Notes under the pieces: generated by a model
The model's input: only the letters and a program-made list of their open reading frames with translations
Told to the model about the DNA's origin: nothing
Databases searched by the model: none
Made by a program: the position numbers and the translations under genes
Shown: positions 16,054 to 25,483 of the stretch, piece after piece
How positions within the stretch are numbered: the first letter of the stretch is position 1
Layout of the letters: each line of letters starts with the position of its first letter
NCBI RefSeq assembly: GCF_000296385.1
Contig: NZ_JH815185.1
Coordinates: 1,612,391 to 1,676,390, forward strand
Origin: Lachnoanaerobaculum sp. OBRC5-5
GTDB taxonomy: Bacteria > Bacillota > Clostridia > Lachnospirales > Lachnospiraceae
DNA length: 64,000 bases
Reading direction: 5' to 3'

Positions 16054-16323
16054 CTATTTTTCCATCTCAGCCTTAAAAACCAAAATGACATCCGCATCCG
16101 AGCAACAAAACTCAGCACATCCCTCAGGCTGCCCCGGTAAGCTGCCTCCATATCTTAGAATATCTATATATGGAAAGGCACAGTGCATTGCCATAGGACA
16201 AATTTTTCCCCTGTCCTCATCATAATCAAATACTTCTCCGACATGATGTCCTCTGTGACACCCCATCTTTCCCCTACGATCTGTAATAGTTATTTTTATT
16301 TTTGGACGTTTTCCTCTGTTCAT
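16054..16323 (-). CDS. TIGR04076 family protein, copy A
   Basis: An 89-aa protein recognised as TIGR04076: MGCHRGHHVGEVFDYDEDRG, KICPMAMHCAFPYIDILRYGG, then EGCAEFCCSDADV. The Cys/His residues suggest metal or Fe-S binding, but the family's function is unknown to me. A nearly identical protein is encoded at 22604-22876 although many third codon positions differ. This copy has Cys where the other has Gln (EGCAEFCC versus EGQAEFCC). It lies between the HAD gene (18 bp) and the helical protein gene (11 bp). Confidence 0.8.
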   Translation of the reverse strand: MNRGKRPKIKITITDRRGKMGCHRGHHVGEVFDYDEDRGKICPMAMHCAFPYIDILRYGGSLPGQPEGCAEFCCSDADVILVFKAEMEK

Positions 16324-16341
16324 TCAAATCCTCCACGAAAT

Positions 16342-17187
16342 CTACCTGTCCCAATAGAAAAGATTATCAATCACATCTACTATACCGTCCTCATCATTGG
16401 ACTTTGTAATATAGTCTGCAGCCTGTCTAACTTTCTCCTGAGCATTCGCCATTGCCACACCTATGCTTGCAGCCTGTATCATTGATAAATCATTGAATCC
16501 GTCACCACAGCAAACAAGATTCTTTGTGTCCTTGCCTATCTTCTTTGTCATATTTAAAAGAGTATTTGCTTTATCTATGCCTACCTCTGTAACCTCTAAA
16601 AAATACGGCTCGGAACGAACAATATTTAACTTTCCTTCCCAAAGCTTTTTCATTTCCTTTTCAACCTTTGCAAGATGCTCACCCGGTGCAGTCATCAAAC
16701 ATTTAATAATAGGAAATGTAATCTGTGGGGCAAGAGGATCAACTTTCACTCTTATAAAGTGATTTATTGTGACCTCCAACATATAATATTGCTCATCTAT
16801 ATCGAGAGCATATGCCTTATCATGATTGTAAGTCATAAGATTTACTCCAAAATGTTTTGCCTGCTCTTCCAAAATAGGCAGATACTCATGTGTAAGCTCC
16901 TTCATAAAAAGCTCTTTATCATTTTTACAATCATAGAAATATCCACCGTTATAGGCAAGTATATAGCCGCCTTTCTTTTCAAGTTCAAGTATATTTGCTA
17001 TCGGACTTACTCCAAATGTAGGTCTGCCCGAGGCAAGTACAACCGTTCCTCCGGCCTTTATAAATTTGTCTATAGCGGCTTTATTATTCTCGGTAATCTC
17101 TTTTTTTGAATTTGTCAATGTACCGTCCAGATCCAATGCAAGAACCGCTTCGCTTATCCTTATTTTCTTTTCTTCAAATATATTCAT
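16342..17187 (-). CDS. Cof-type HAD hydrolase
   Basis: A 281-aa phosphatase of the Cof/HAD-IIB group. Motif I is DLDGT (Asp19 nucleophile, Asp21 acid/base), motif II is VLASGRP, and a conserved Lys precedes motif IV GDGFNDLSM (about 228-236). The C2 cap between motifs is of normal length. These enzymes dephosphorylate sugar phosphates, FMN or other small metabolites; the substrate is not readable. It is in an operon 9 bp after the YitT gene. Confidence 0.85.
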   Translation of the reverse strand: MNIFEEKKIRISEAVLALDLDGTLTNSKKEITENNKAAIDKFIKAGGTVVLASGRPTFGVSPIANILELEKKGGYILAYNGGYFYDCKNDKELFMKELTHEYLPILEEQAKHFGVNLMTYNHDKAYALDIDEQYYMLEVTINHFIRVKVDPLAPQITFPIIKCLMTAPGEHLAKVEKEMKKLWEGKLNIVRSEPYFLEVTEVGIDKANTLLNMTKKIGKDTKNLVCCGDGFNDLSMIQAASIGVAMANAQEKVRQAADYITKSNDEDGIVDVIDNLFYWDR

Positions 17188-17196
17188 TTTCCATCC

Positions 17197-18054
17197 TTAT
17201 AAATGTCTGAATCCTTCTCCTGCCACTTCATTTGAATCCAAAATAATAACAAACGAATTAGGATCCAGCCTTTTTGCAGCCTGTCTTACTGTATGCACTT
17301 CCTTTGTTCTGCATGCACACATTACCACATTTCTTTCTTCATCTGTATAGCTTCCCACAGCTTTAAGATATGTTGAGCCGCGGTCGATAAGATCCGATAT
17401 TTCCTTTGCCATTTCCTTCGGCTTGTCACAAATAATCATAATAAGCTTACCCGCAGTAAGTCCGTCCATAGCCTTATCAAGCACTACAGATACCAGATAA
17501 GCTATAATAAGTCCGTAAATCAAACTGTTTACATTTCTTGAAACCAATGCAACACCCAACACAATAATCAAAGAGTCTATAACCAATGCTATCTTTCCAA
17601 GTGAAATATGCGGGAAGAAATGATGTATCAAAACCATTATAAAATCAGCACCGCCTGTAGAAGAATCTCTCATAAAGATAAGCGTATATCCTGTTGCCGA
17701 TATTATTCCGGTACATATAGCAGCCAACATATAATCTCCCTGATAAACAGGAAGTGCTTTTGCAACTATATCAATCATTATGGAAGTTATTATAATCGAT
17801 TTAACAGACTTTAATAAAAACTTTCTTCCTATTTCTCTATATGAGAGTATTGCAAAAGGTATGTTTAATATTATTGTTCCTATTCCGACAGGAAGTCCTA
17901 CCAATTGGTAAATAATTAGTGCCAAACCTGTAAATCCTACCATAGGGAATTTGAATGCCGCCGCAAAGCAGTATGTACCTATTCCCATAAAAGCACCTGC
18001 TATGATATCCACGATAATATCAATTGTTAATTCTTTTATAAATTCCTTATTCAT
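17197..18054 (-). CDS. YitT family membrane protein
   Basis: About 285 aa. Five to six N-terminal membrane segments (YitT/DUF161) with the GGADFI motif after SSTG, then a soluble C-terminal DUF2179 domain (about 200-285: KLIMIICDKPKEMAKEI, RGSTYLKAVGSYTDEERNV, DSNEVAGEGF). The family has no firm biochemical role, though transport or membrane sensing has been suggested. ATG 18054 was preferred. A GTG at 18087 would extend it by 11 aa but overlaps the upstream gene's end. Confidence 0.8.
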   Translation of the reverse strand: MNKEFIKELTIDIIVDIIAGAFMGIGTYCFAAAFKFPMVGFTGLALIIYQLVGLPVGIGTIILNIPFAILSYREIGRKFLLKSVKSIIITSIMIDIVAKALPVYQGDYMLAAICTGIISATGYTLIFMRDSSTGGADFIMVLIHHFFPHISLGKIALVIDSLIIVLGVALVSRNVNSLIYGLIIAYLVSVVLDKAMDGLTAGKLIMIICDKPKEMAKEISDLIDRGSTYLKAVGSYTDEERNVVMCACRTKEVHTVRQAAKRLDPNSFVIILDSNEVAGEGFRHL

Positions 18055-18073
18055 CCTTTTATAAACCTTTATT

Positions 18074-18688
18074 CTAAAATAATTCACTCTTGTATTTTAC
18101 AGAGTCTTCTTCAGTTATCTCTCTAAGCACTCTGCAGGGATTTCCGGCAACGAGTGAATTTGCCGGTATATCCTTTGTAACCACACTTCCGGCAGCTATT
18201 ACACTGCCCTCTCCTATAGTCACCCCTCCTGTTATTACCACATTAGCCGCAATCCAGCAGTTTGATCCGATATTAATAGGCTTTGCATACTCATCATCAT
18301 ATGCGCTTCCGTCTTCTTTGTATTTTACATTTCTCTCCTGCCATCTAAGCGGATGAACAGGTGTCATAAGACTGCAGTTCGGTCCGAACATTACATTATC
18401 ACCAATATTTACAGGACATACATCCAATACGGTAAAATTAAAATTGGCATAGCAGTTTTCTCCAAATGTTGTGAAAACTCCATAGTCAAAATAAATCGGT
18501 CCTTGTAAATAGACTCCCTTACCTTTATTCGGTATAAGTTCATCAATAACAGTATCTCTCAGACAGTCATCCTCAAATAAAGCATTATACTGTTGTGAAA
18601 GTCTATGTGCTTTTGTTCTCAGCCTTACCAATTCTTCATCGGTCGGATCATATATCTTTCCTGCGAGCATCTTCTCTTTTTCGCTCAT
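18074..18688 (-). CDS. Maltose/galactoside O-acetyltransferase-like protein
   Basis: A 204-aa left-handed beta-helix acetyltransferase (LacA/Maa type). Mac domain at the N-terminus (EKEKMLAGKIYDPTD), then hexapeptide repeats (VNIGDNVMFGPNCSL, INIGSNCWIAANVVI, VTIGEGSVIAAGSVV). The catalytic His is in TPVHPLRW, and the usual end is NSLVAGNPCRVLREI. It transfers acetyl from acetyl-CoA to a sugar hydroxyl. AGGAG before ATG 18688 fixes the start over an in-frame upstream codon at 18766. First gene of the operon running to 14391. Confidence 0.9.
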   Translation of the reverse strand: MSEKEKMLAGKIYDPTDEELVRLRTKAHRLSQQYNALFEDDCLRDTVIDELIPNKGKGVYLQGPIYFDYGVFTTFGENCYANFNFTVLDVCPVNIGDNVMFGPNCSLMTPVHPLRWQERNVKYKEDGSAYDDEYAKPINIGSNCWIAANVVITGGVTIGEGSVIAAGSVVTKDIPANSLVAGNPCRVLREITEEDSVKYKSELF

Positions 18689-18747
18689 CTTATCTCCTAT
18701 ATAATTAGATATTATTAATGCCAAAAACATATTATATACTATATTAA

Positions 18748-18780
18748 TAAAAAAAGGCAGTCCCAAAAAGGATTGCCTTA
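18748..18780 (-). terminator. Intrinsic terminator of P1B ATPase gene
   Basis: Minus strand AAGGCAATCC-TTTTT-GGGACTGCC followed by seven T, 8 bp after the stop at 18788. Confidence 0.8.
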
Positions 18781-18787
18781 ATAAATC

Positions 18788-20665
18788 TTATATATATCCC
18801 TTCCACTTAAGCAAAAGCGACGAATTAATTATTACAAGTATAGAGCCTGCATTATGTACCAATGCTCCTACAATAGGATTTAATACACCTGTTATTGCCA
18901 AGAAAATCGCAATGAAATTCAGCCCCATAGAAAATGACATATTTAACTTGATAGTATTCATCATCTTTTTAGATAGTGACAATAAATGTGGAAGCTCCTT
19001 AACATCATCATCTACAAGTGCAATATCCGCCGCTTCTATGGCAATATCACTTCCCACACCTCCCATAGCAATACCAACGGTTGCTCTTTTAAGTGCAGGC
19101 GCGTCATTTACACCGTCTCCAATCATACATACAAGTTTTTCTTCCTTCTCCCTACTGTCAATAAACTTGAGCTTATCCTCAGGCATACACTCTGAAATAT
19201 GCTCAGATATCTTTAATGTACTTGCTATATTACCTGCAGCATTTGCATTATCACCTGTAAGTAAAACCGGTGCCACTCCAAGTCCTGACAGTTTTGATAT
19301 CATTTGAGAACTCTCTTCTCTTAATGTATCTGAAAGTACTATATATCCTGCAAACTTTGAATCTATTCCTATATAAATAACTGTACTTCCCTGATTTGTA
19401 TACTTACTGAACTCCTCCTCATTTTCAACAGTAATATTGTTGTCATTTAAAAGTCTTATATTTCCGGCAAGAACCGTTTTATTGTCTATTGTGGATGATA
19501 CTCCCCTACCGACTGTCATCAGAAAATTTTTACATTTTAAAACATCTTTTCCGGTTATTTCTTTATATGAATTTACAATTGCCTTTCCTATAGGGTGTTC
19601 AGAAAGTGCCTCACAAGCTGCCGCATATGAAAAAATATCTTCATCGGTAAAATCATTTGATATACTCTTGTATTCCTTAACCATAAGCTTACCTGTTGTA
19701 AGTGTACCCGTTTTATCAAAAGCAATAGTATCAACTTTTGAAAGTCTCTCTAAGGCATCGCCCTCTCTTACAAGAAATCCGTGTTTCGTTGCATTTCCTA
19801 TTGCTGCCATTATAGCTGTAGGTGTTGCAAGTACCAATGCACAGGGACAAAAAACAACAAGAATGGTAACCGCTCTGATTATCTCTCCGGTAAATATCCA
19901 TGTAAGTACTGCCGCACTGAGTGCTATATTTACAATCCATGTGGCCCATCTGTCAGCAATGCCTACTATCTTTGACTTGCCTGCATCTGCGGATTGCACA
20001 AGTCTAGTCATCCTTTGAATAGAACTGTCCTCACCGACTTTAGTAGCCTTCATTTCAAATACTCCGAACTGATTTATTGTTCCGCTTGCAACCTCGTCTC
20101 CTACAGTTTTATCTACCGGTAAGGACTCTCCCGTCATTATCGACTGATCTATAGAAGTCTGCCCTGAAGTAATAATTCCGTCAACAGGTATACTTTCACC
20201 GGGTAGTACCCTTATAATATCTCCTGTCTTTACACTATCAGATTCTATTATTCTTTCAACACCGTTTTCAATAATCCTTGCAGTTTTGGGTGTCAGTTTT
20301 ACAAGCTTTTCAATTCCCGCTCTTGCCTTTTCCACAGTTAAATCCTCAAGCAATGCTCCAAACTGCATGATAAAAGCTATTTCTCCGGCTGCAAAAACTT
20401 CACTAATACATATGGCTGCAATAAGTGCAAGTGATACCAATACATCCGCCTTTATATCAAATTCTGTAGTCAAACCTATTATAGCTTCAATTATTATAGG
20501 AAATCCACAAAGTACGATTGCAATCCATGCAAGATTAAATGGCGACTTTACAAAGGCTGTCAAGCTTAAAAAAAGCGATATACCGGATATTATCAGAAAT
20601 ACTATATCTTTTTTTATCCCACCGATTTCCATCAAATCTTCAATTTTTTTCATAAAACCTTTCAT
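18788..20665 (-). CDS. Heavy-metal P1B-type ATPase
   Basis: A 625-aa metal-exporting ATPase. Visible: TGES (178-181), CPC in the sixth membrane helix (273-275), DKTGT (Asp317 phosphorylated), SEHP (355-358), and GDGVNDAP (516-523). The N-terminus lacks any CxxC heavy-metal-associated domain, and eight membrane helices are predicted. Metal choice: the upstream regulator is a Cu-type CsoR and the operator is CsoR-like, favouring Cu(I). The last helix has [13 protein letters not shown] rather than a textbook Cu signature, so Zn/Cd remains possible. AAGAAGG supports the ATG. It is monocistronic with promoter/operator 20698-20726. Confidence 0.9.
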   Translation of the reverse strand: MKGFMKKIEDLMEIGGIKKDIVFLIISGISLFLSLTAFVKSPFNLAWIAIVLCGFPIIIEAIIGLTTEFDIKADVLVSLALIAAICISEVFAAGEIAFIMQFGALLEDLTVEKARAGIEKLVKLTPKTARIIENGVERIIESDSVKTGDIIRVLPGESIPVDGIITSGQTSIDQSIMTGESLPVDKTVGDEVASGTINQFGVFEMKATKVGEDSSIQRMTRLVQSADAGKSKIVGIADRWATWIVNIALSAAVLTWIFTGEIIRAVTILVVFCPCALVLATPTAIMAAIGNATKHGFLVREGDALERLSKVDTIAFDKTGTLTTGKLMVKEYKSISNDFTDEDIFSYAAACEALSEHPIGKAIVNSYKEITGKDVLKCKNFLMTVGRGVSSTIDNKTVLAGNIRLLNDNNITVENEEEFSKYTNQGSTVIYIGIDSKFAGYIVLSDTLREESSQMISKLSGLGVAPVLLTGDNANAAGNIASTLKISEHISECMPEDKLKFIDSREKEEKLVCMIGDGVNDAPALKRATVGIAMGGVGSDIAIEAADIALVDDDVKELPHLLSLSKKMMNTIKLNMSFSMGLNFIAIFLAITGVLNPIVGALVHNAGSILVIINSSLLLKWKGYI

Positions 20666-20697
20666 ATAAGCCTTCTTTCAGAATATATAAATTATTT

Positions 20698-20726
20698 AGT
20701 ATACCTATAGGGGTATATGTTGTCAA
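20698..20726 (-). promoter_or_regulatory. Promoter with CsoR-type operator, metal ATPase
   Basis: TTGACA (20721-20726), 17-bp spacer, TATACT (20698-20703). The spacer holds the inverted repeat ATACC-CCTATA-GGTAT (about 20701-20717), the A/T-flanked C/G-tract pattern typical of CsoR operators, so a bound repressor would block RNA polymerase. Confidence 0.7.
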
Positions 20727-20734
20727 GTGTATAT

Positions 20735-20781
20735 TAAAAAGCCAATACCTTAATCAACTAATCTTGATTAAAGTATTGGCT
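20735..20781 (-). terminator. Intrinsic terminator of csoR
   Basis: Minus strand stem GCCAATACTTTAATCA / TGATTAAGGTATTGGC with a short loop and TTTTT, about 27 bp after the csoR stop. Confidence 0.85.
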
Positions 20782-20807
20782 CTATTGAATGCTTATATTT
20801 GAATATA

Positions 20808-21083
20808 TTATCCCATATTTGCAAATCTTTCTACTGCTTTTGTGAACTTCTCTATTGTCTTATCTACATCACCATGTTCAATACCGTCTCTAACACAATG
20901 TTGTATATGTCCTTCAAGTATCACCTTACCGCAACCATGTAGTGCTGACTTTGCCGCATTTATCTGCGAAAGAACATCCTCACATGGTACATCTTCCTCA
21001 ATCATCTTATCTATTGCTTGTACCTGTCCTATTATTTTTTTTAATCTTCTATGTAGATTATTTACATCCATGCATTGTTTCAT
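20808..21083 (-). CDS. csoR: CsoR-type copper-sensing repressor
   Basis: A 91-aa all-helical metal-sensing repressor (DUF156 family). Metal ligands Cys34, His59 and Cys63 (VPCED; GHIQHC) form the Cys-His-Cys pattern of Cu(I)-sensing CsoR, rather than the His-rich RcnR or FrmR patterns. RLKKIIGQVQAI is the usual DNA-contact helix. ATG 21083 has GGAG five bases upstream and is preferred to 21098. It lies upstream of the P1B ATPase, whose promoter holds a matching operator. A strong terminator separates the two, so the ATPase is controlled in trans from its own promoter. Confidence 0.88.
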   Translation of the reverse strand: MKQCMDVNNLHRRLKKIIGQVQAIDKMIEEDVPCEDVLSQINAAKSALHGCGKVILEGHIQHCVRDGIEHGDVDKTIEKFTKAVERFANMG

Positions 21084-21266
21084 ACTTTCTCCATCCATTC
21101 TACCAAACTGTTCATGCTCAGTAACTATATAAAAACCTCATATGTTTTATATAATTTTAAGTTGCTTCACTTATAAGACATTATAATGGTTAAAGTTTTT
21201 ATGTCAATGTAGGTTATATACAACAAGGTATTCCGGAATAATACAAACCTCTCGTCGATTCCATGC

Positions 21267-22121
21267 CTAAATATCGCCAAAATACTCTGCAAAAGCATTA
21301 AAATTATATTTATTTGCGGAATGATCCAATACGGCAAAATGTATTTCTTTAAATAGTTTTTTCAGTGCTATATCTTTATATTTTATATCTTCCAGGGCTT
21401 TATAGTATAAGTTTGAAACTGTTTTTGCATCATTACCAAATGCACCGCAGCCCCATGCACCAAGTACCAAATATTTATATCCATAATATGCCGCAACTTT
21501 TATAGTTGAAACTATTCTTTTGAAGAATAATTTTTCAAAATCTTCCTGTCCGATGCCAAAAAGTCCATGTGAAACTACAGGTGCGGCACATGTCATCACC
21601 GATACAATGGCTGAATCCTCCAATAATTCACCATTCAAGTCCTTTATAATTTCCACTGTAGGATTCATTATCATAGCATCTGAACCCATTAGAGATCCCA
21701 GTGTGGAATTATATCTATAGTATTCCTTGGCCGATACATCCTCCAATGCCAAAAGTAATGAGCTTTTACGGCAAAGATCCTCCTCCTGTGCCCTTGCCCC
21801 TCTTCTTACTCCACCACCCGGATTCACAGGATTTGCAAAATTAAGCACCAAAACTCTTTCATCAGGCTTCCTCTCTTTGATACTTAATGCAGCTGAAAAA
21901 GAATCCTTATTTATACAAAAATACTTAGATTCTTCTTCATTACACTTTTTCTTATTCAAACACTCACAAATATTACTTACCTGATTTGGAAGTAAAACAT
22001 TGGATACATGTAACTCTTTTTTTGAAAGCTTTATATCTTTTTTCTCTCCCTCCTTTATATAAAAGCCTTCTTCAAAGATCTTTAAAGTGTCATTTAAAAT
22101 CTCCATTTCGCGTGTTCTCAT
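21267..22121 (-). CDS. TIGR02452/microbial PARG-like macrodomain protein
   Basis: A 284-aa protein with the microbial poly(ADP-ribose) glycohydrolase fold. An N-terminal helical part is followed by VLVLNFANPVNPGGGVRRGA (GGG at 102-104) and AQEED (112-114), the substrate-binding GGG-x(7)-QEE signature. The GAWGCGAFGND phosphate loop comes near the end. It likely hydrolyses ADP-ribose linkages or binds ADP-ribose derivatives. Monocistronic. Together with the DraG-like gene at 12494 it gives the region two ADP-ribose-processing enzymes of different folds. Confidence 0.88.
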   Translation of the reverse strand: MRTREMEILNDTLKIFEEGFYIKEGEKKDIKLSKKELHVSNVLLPNQVSNICECLNKKKCNEEESKYFCINKDSFSAALSIKERKPDERVLVLNFANPVNPGGGVRRGARAQEEDLCRKSSLLLALEDVSAKEYYRYNSTLGSLMGSDAMIMNPTVEIIKDLNGELLEDSAIVSVMTCAAPVVSHGLFGIGQEDFEKLFFKRIVSTIKVAAYYGYKYLVLGAWGCGAFGNDAKTVSNLYYKALEDIKYKDIALKKLFKEIHFAVLDHSANKYNFNAFAEYFGDI

Positions 22122-22310
22122 AATTCCTCCAATAATATGCTTTTCTAATAACCGAATTAAATTTAATATTATAATATCGGCTTATCTCTTTACCATACAA
22201 TATCATTTCAGGTGTACAATAAAAATGCCTGTCACATACCAAATAAAAATTATTTTTTTATTCCAATAGAGGATTTATCTATATATTATCGTATTACATT
22301 TTCAAACTGA

Positions 22311-22394
22311 TGGGCAGAGCCGGAATCGAACCGGCGTTGTTTCTTTTGTAACGGATTTACAGTCCGCCCCCTTCGCCACTCGGGACACCTGCCC
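22311..22394 (-). tRNA. tRNA-Tyr (GTA)
   Basis: An 84-nt cloverleaf with a long variable arm. The acceptor stem is GGGCAGG...CTCTGCCC with discriminator A, the anticodon GTA lies at 22358-22360 (loop CTGTAAA), and the T-loop is GGTTCGATTCC. No encoded CCA. It follows tRNA-Arg by 60 bp and is probably co-transcribed. Confidence 0.95.
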
Positions 22395-22454
22395 TTATAT
22401 AATTCTTTATTTTATGACATAAGCTCATAATGAAAACTGTGAATCATAAAATAA

Positions 22455-22526
22455 TTCCCCTATCCGGATTTGAACCGGAATCAATCGGTTCGTAGCCGAT
22501 TATTCTATCCATTGAACTATAGGAGA
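22455..22526 (-). tRNA. tRNA-Arg (ACG)
   Basis: A cloverleaf of about 72 nt. The acceptor is TCTCCTA/TAGGGGA, the anticodon stem ATCGG/CCGAT has loop CTACGAA (ACG, read as ICG), and the T-arm is TCCGG-TTCAAAT-CCGGA. No encoded CCA. Its 5' end lies only a few bases after the expected transcription start of promoter 22537-22565. Confidence 0.93.
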
Positions 22527-22536
22527 GTCATGTAAA

Positions 22537-22576
22537 AGAATAACATGGGAAGATTCTTTTGTCATTCTACCGGTAG
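22537..22576 (-). promoter_or_regulatory. tRNA operon promoter with palindrome
   Basis: ATGACA (22560-22565), 17-bp spacer, TGT-TATTCT (-10 at 22537-22542). The perfect palindrome CTACCGGTAG (22567-22576) sits against the -35 box. Nearly the same arrangement occurs at 9795-9838. Confidence 0.65.
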
Positions 22577-22603
22577 TATAAATGCCTGTTTATGATTCCC
22601 CAC

Positions 22604-22876
22604 CTATTCTTCTACCATCTCCGCTTTAAATACCAATATAACATCCGCATCCGAACAGCAAAACTCAGCCTGACCTTCAGGCTGCCCCGGGAGACTTCCG
22701 CCATATCTTAAAATGTCAATATATGGAAAGGCACAGTGCATTGCCATAGGGCATATTTTCCCTCTATCCTCATCATAGTCAAAAACCTCTCCCACATGAT
22801 GCCCCCTATGACAGCCCATCTTCCCTCTTCTGTCTGTAATTGTTATTTTAATTTTTGGTCGCTTTCCTCTATTCAT
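22604..22876 (-). CDS. TIGR04076 family protein, copy B
   Basis: A 90-aa paralogue of the protein at 16054 with only a few amino-acid differences, including Gln for Cys in EGQAEFCC and a changed C-terminus (MVEE). It keeps MGCHRGHHVGEVFDYDEDRG and CPMAMHCAFP. Many synonymous differences show the copies are not a recent duplication, or that one arrived by transfer. GGAGAAAGTT precedes the ATG. It stands alone between the tRNA promoter and a frameshifted recQ. Confidence 0.8.
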   Translation of the reverse strand: MNRGKRPKIKITITDRRGKMGCHRGHHVGEVFDYDEDRGKICPMAMHCAFPYIDILRYGGSLPGQPEGQAEFCCSDADVILVFKAEMVEE

Positions 22877-22993
22877 AACTTTCTCCGTTCACTAAACTAA
22901 TATTAAATATCCAAATATAAATACCTCTAATATCCCAATCTGTCATCACCTTATATAATGCTCCAAAAGTATCCTTTGAATGTTTTCAAGATA

Positions 22994-24975
22994 CTATTCC
23001 TTTGCATATTCCTTTATTACAGCCAGAAATCTTTCTCCATATTTAGAGTATTTATTTTCTCCCACACCTGAAACATTCAGCATCTCTGACTTTACAGTCG
23101 GAAGCTTTACACACATATCAATCAATGTTTTATCATTAAAAATAATATAAGGAGGCATATTCTCCTCTCTTGCAATCGTAAGCCTAAGCTCCTTTAGCTT
23201 ACCAAACAGCTTAAAGCCCGAGGAAGTAAGAGCTTCCATTCCCTTTACATTCTTCTTGACCTTTACAATTCTCTCATTAACCTTATCCTCATCGGTTATT
23301 TTAACCAAAACTTTAGTATAGGGATTTTTAAGATTACCTATATCGCCAAGTTTTAAAACCTGATACTCTCCCGTCAAAATATATCCTTCCAGCAACATCT
23401 GTTCAATAAGACGCCTTAACAGATTTTTATTTGATGAATCCAAAACCCCAAAGGATTTATACCTGCTTGCTCCTATCTCTTCAAGCCTTGCAGTCTTTGC
23501 ACCGAGAACGGTATCCATAATGATATTCTTTCCATATCTTCCCCTTGCTTCATATATGCAATTTATTATTTTTTTAGCCTCATTTGTCATATCAACAGTT
23601 TCAAATTGGTGTAGGCAATTCCCGCAATCCTCACATGGCTTTTTGGGAGTTTCTCCAAAATATTTTAAAATATAATTGCGCAGGCATTCCGTTGTATAGC
23701 AGTATTTCTCCATTACCAGAAGCCTTTTTATATCTCTTTCCCGAATTGTTTCAATATCTATAGGATCAATATCTCTAAGCTCCTTATGTTCCAGTAAAAA
23801 TCTGTTGATCATTATATCTTGTGGTGAAAAGAGCAAAATACATTCGGAATCCAAGCCGTCCCTGCCGGCTCTTCCTGCTTCCTGATAATAGTTTTCCATG
23901 CTTGACGGCATATTGTAATGAATAACAAATCTTACATTTGATTTATCAATCCCCATACCAAAGGCATTTGTTGCTATTGCAATACTTTTATAGTCAAATA
24001 CAAAATCTTCCTGCATTTGCTTTCTTTCTTCAATACTCATTCCCGCATGATATTTTGCAACAGATATGCCTCTGTCTTTTAAAATTGTATACAGACTGTC
24101 AACATTCTTTCTTGTCGCGCAGTAGATGATTCCACTGTCTTTGCCATGTTTCTCTAATAATCAAATATATACTTATCTTTATTTACAGGCTTTTCCACTT
24201 TGAAAAATAAATTCTCCCTGTCAAATCCTGTTACAAGAAAATACGGATTAACAAGCCCTAAAGAGCAAATAATATCTTCACACACATTCTTTGTAGCTGT
24301 TGCTGTAAATGCACTTATAATAGGACGCTCACCCAACAGATTTACAAATTTCACTATATCCATATAGCTTGGTCTAAAATCCTGTCCCCATTGCGAAATA
24401 CAATGTGCCTCATCCACTGTCACCATTGAAATTTTTACAAATTTTGCAAGACTTATAAAGTTCTCACTCATAAGCCTCTCAGGTGCCACATATATAATCT
24501 TATACATCCCCTGAGATGCCTTTTTAAATGTAACATTCATTGCCCTTTCAGACAGAGAACTGTTTATAAATGCTGCCGAAACTCCCGCTTCATTTAACGC
24601 CTTTACCTGATCCTGCATAAGAGAAATAAGAGGTGAAATGACCAGAGTAATGCCTGAAAGCAACATAGCCGGAACCTGATAGCATAATGACTTACCCGCT
24701 CCTGTCGGCATCACAGACAGCGCATCTCTCCCCTCCATAATAGCATTTATTATTTCCTCCTGCCCCGCTCTAAAAGAATCATATCCAAATACCGCTTTTA
24801 GAGCTTCTTTGGGAGAATTATATACCGCATCCTCTTTACCTGAATACTCATAAAAATCTATATCATCAAACTGTATACTTTCATCATCATAATTTTCTGC
24901 CATCTCAAACAAGCCCTCCCATGATAAATCATCTGAGAATTTATTTTTATTAGAATCATCTTTCATAGTAGTCAC
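22994..24975 (-). pseudogene. recQ: RecQ-like helicase, frameshifted
   Basis: Two adjoining frames together give a full RecQ helicase. The first (24975-24154) carries an acidic N-terminal extension of about 57 aa, then GYDSFRAGQ, PTGAGKS, DEAHCISQWG and SAFTATAT. The second (from about 24153, first ATG 24040) carries GMGIDKSNVRFVIHY, QEAGRAGRDG, the zinc cysteines (CEDCGNC) and a C-terminal HRDC-like end. At 24154-24160 the sequence reads GATTATTAGAG, where one more T would restore DYLEKHGKDSG. The protein is highly similar to the intact RecQ at 41350. This is a single-base deletion, real or a sequence error. Confidence 0.85.
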
Positions 24976-25031
24976 CTATTGTTGCATATTATATACGATA
25001 TACTACATCGCCTATATATTTACCCATATTT

Positions 25032-25454
25032 TTATTTTAAAATATTAAATTCCGCTCTTATAAAATTATACCCGAACTTAAGACCTGCCAAAAGCAGAGA
25101 AGCCCCCAAACCTGCATAGAAAACTGCGATAAAGCGCTTTGGAGCCAATCCGCCATAACGCAAAACAATGCCCAATGTCATCATAAATGCCATTATAACA
25201 AAGGATTTTCCATCAAAAAACTTTATAAAAAGATGTTTTTCTTCAGTATAATTGCCGATTCTTTCCGTATGCTTTTTTACCAATTTAGCGAAAATAAAAA
25301 TCTGAAAAACAACAAAGACAAGTATCGACAATAAATAATTTATTATATTATGATATGGCTTATACTCTATAAATCCTATTCTAAAGATATTAAAGCCTGC
25401 CGCAATCCACACAAAGCATGCAAGCAATAGCAAAGTGTTTCTTTTTACATTCAT
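25032..25454 (-). CDS. Hypothetical four-helix membrane protein
   Basis: A 140-aa integral membrane protein with four predicted helices (about 8-26, 38-58, 83-100, 107-125), short loops and a charged mid-loop (KKHTERIGNYTEEKHLF). No family was recognised. It has a consensus promoter (25484-25512) and no nearby partner on the same transcript. No function is assigned. Confidence 0.65.
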   Translation of the reverse strand: MNVKRNTLLLLACFVWIAAGFNIFRIGFIEYKPYHNIINYLLSILVFVVFQIFIFAKLVKKHTERIGNYTEEKHLFIKFFDGKSFVIMAFMMTLGIVLRYGGLAPKRFIAVFYAGLGASLLLAGLKFGYNFIRAEFNILK

Positions 25455-25483
25455 GGTATACCTCCATTAGGCAATTTAACATC

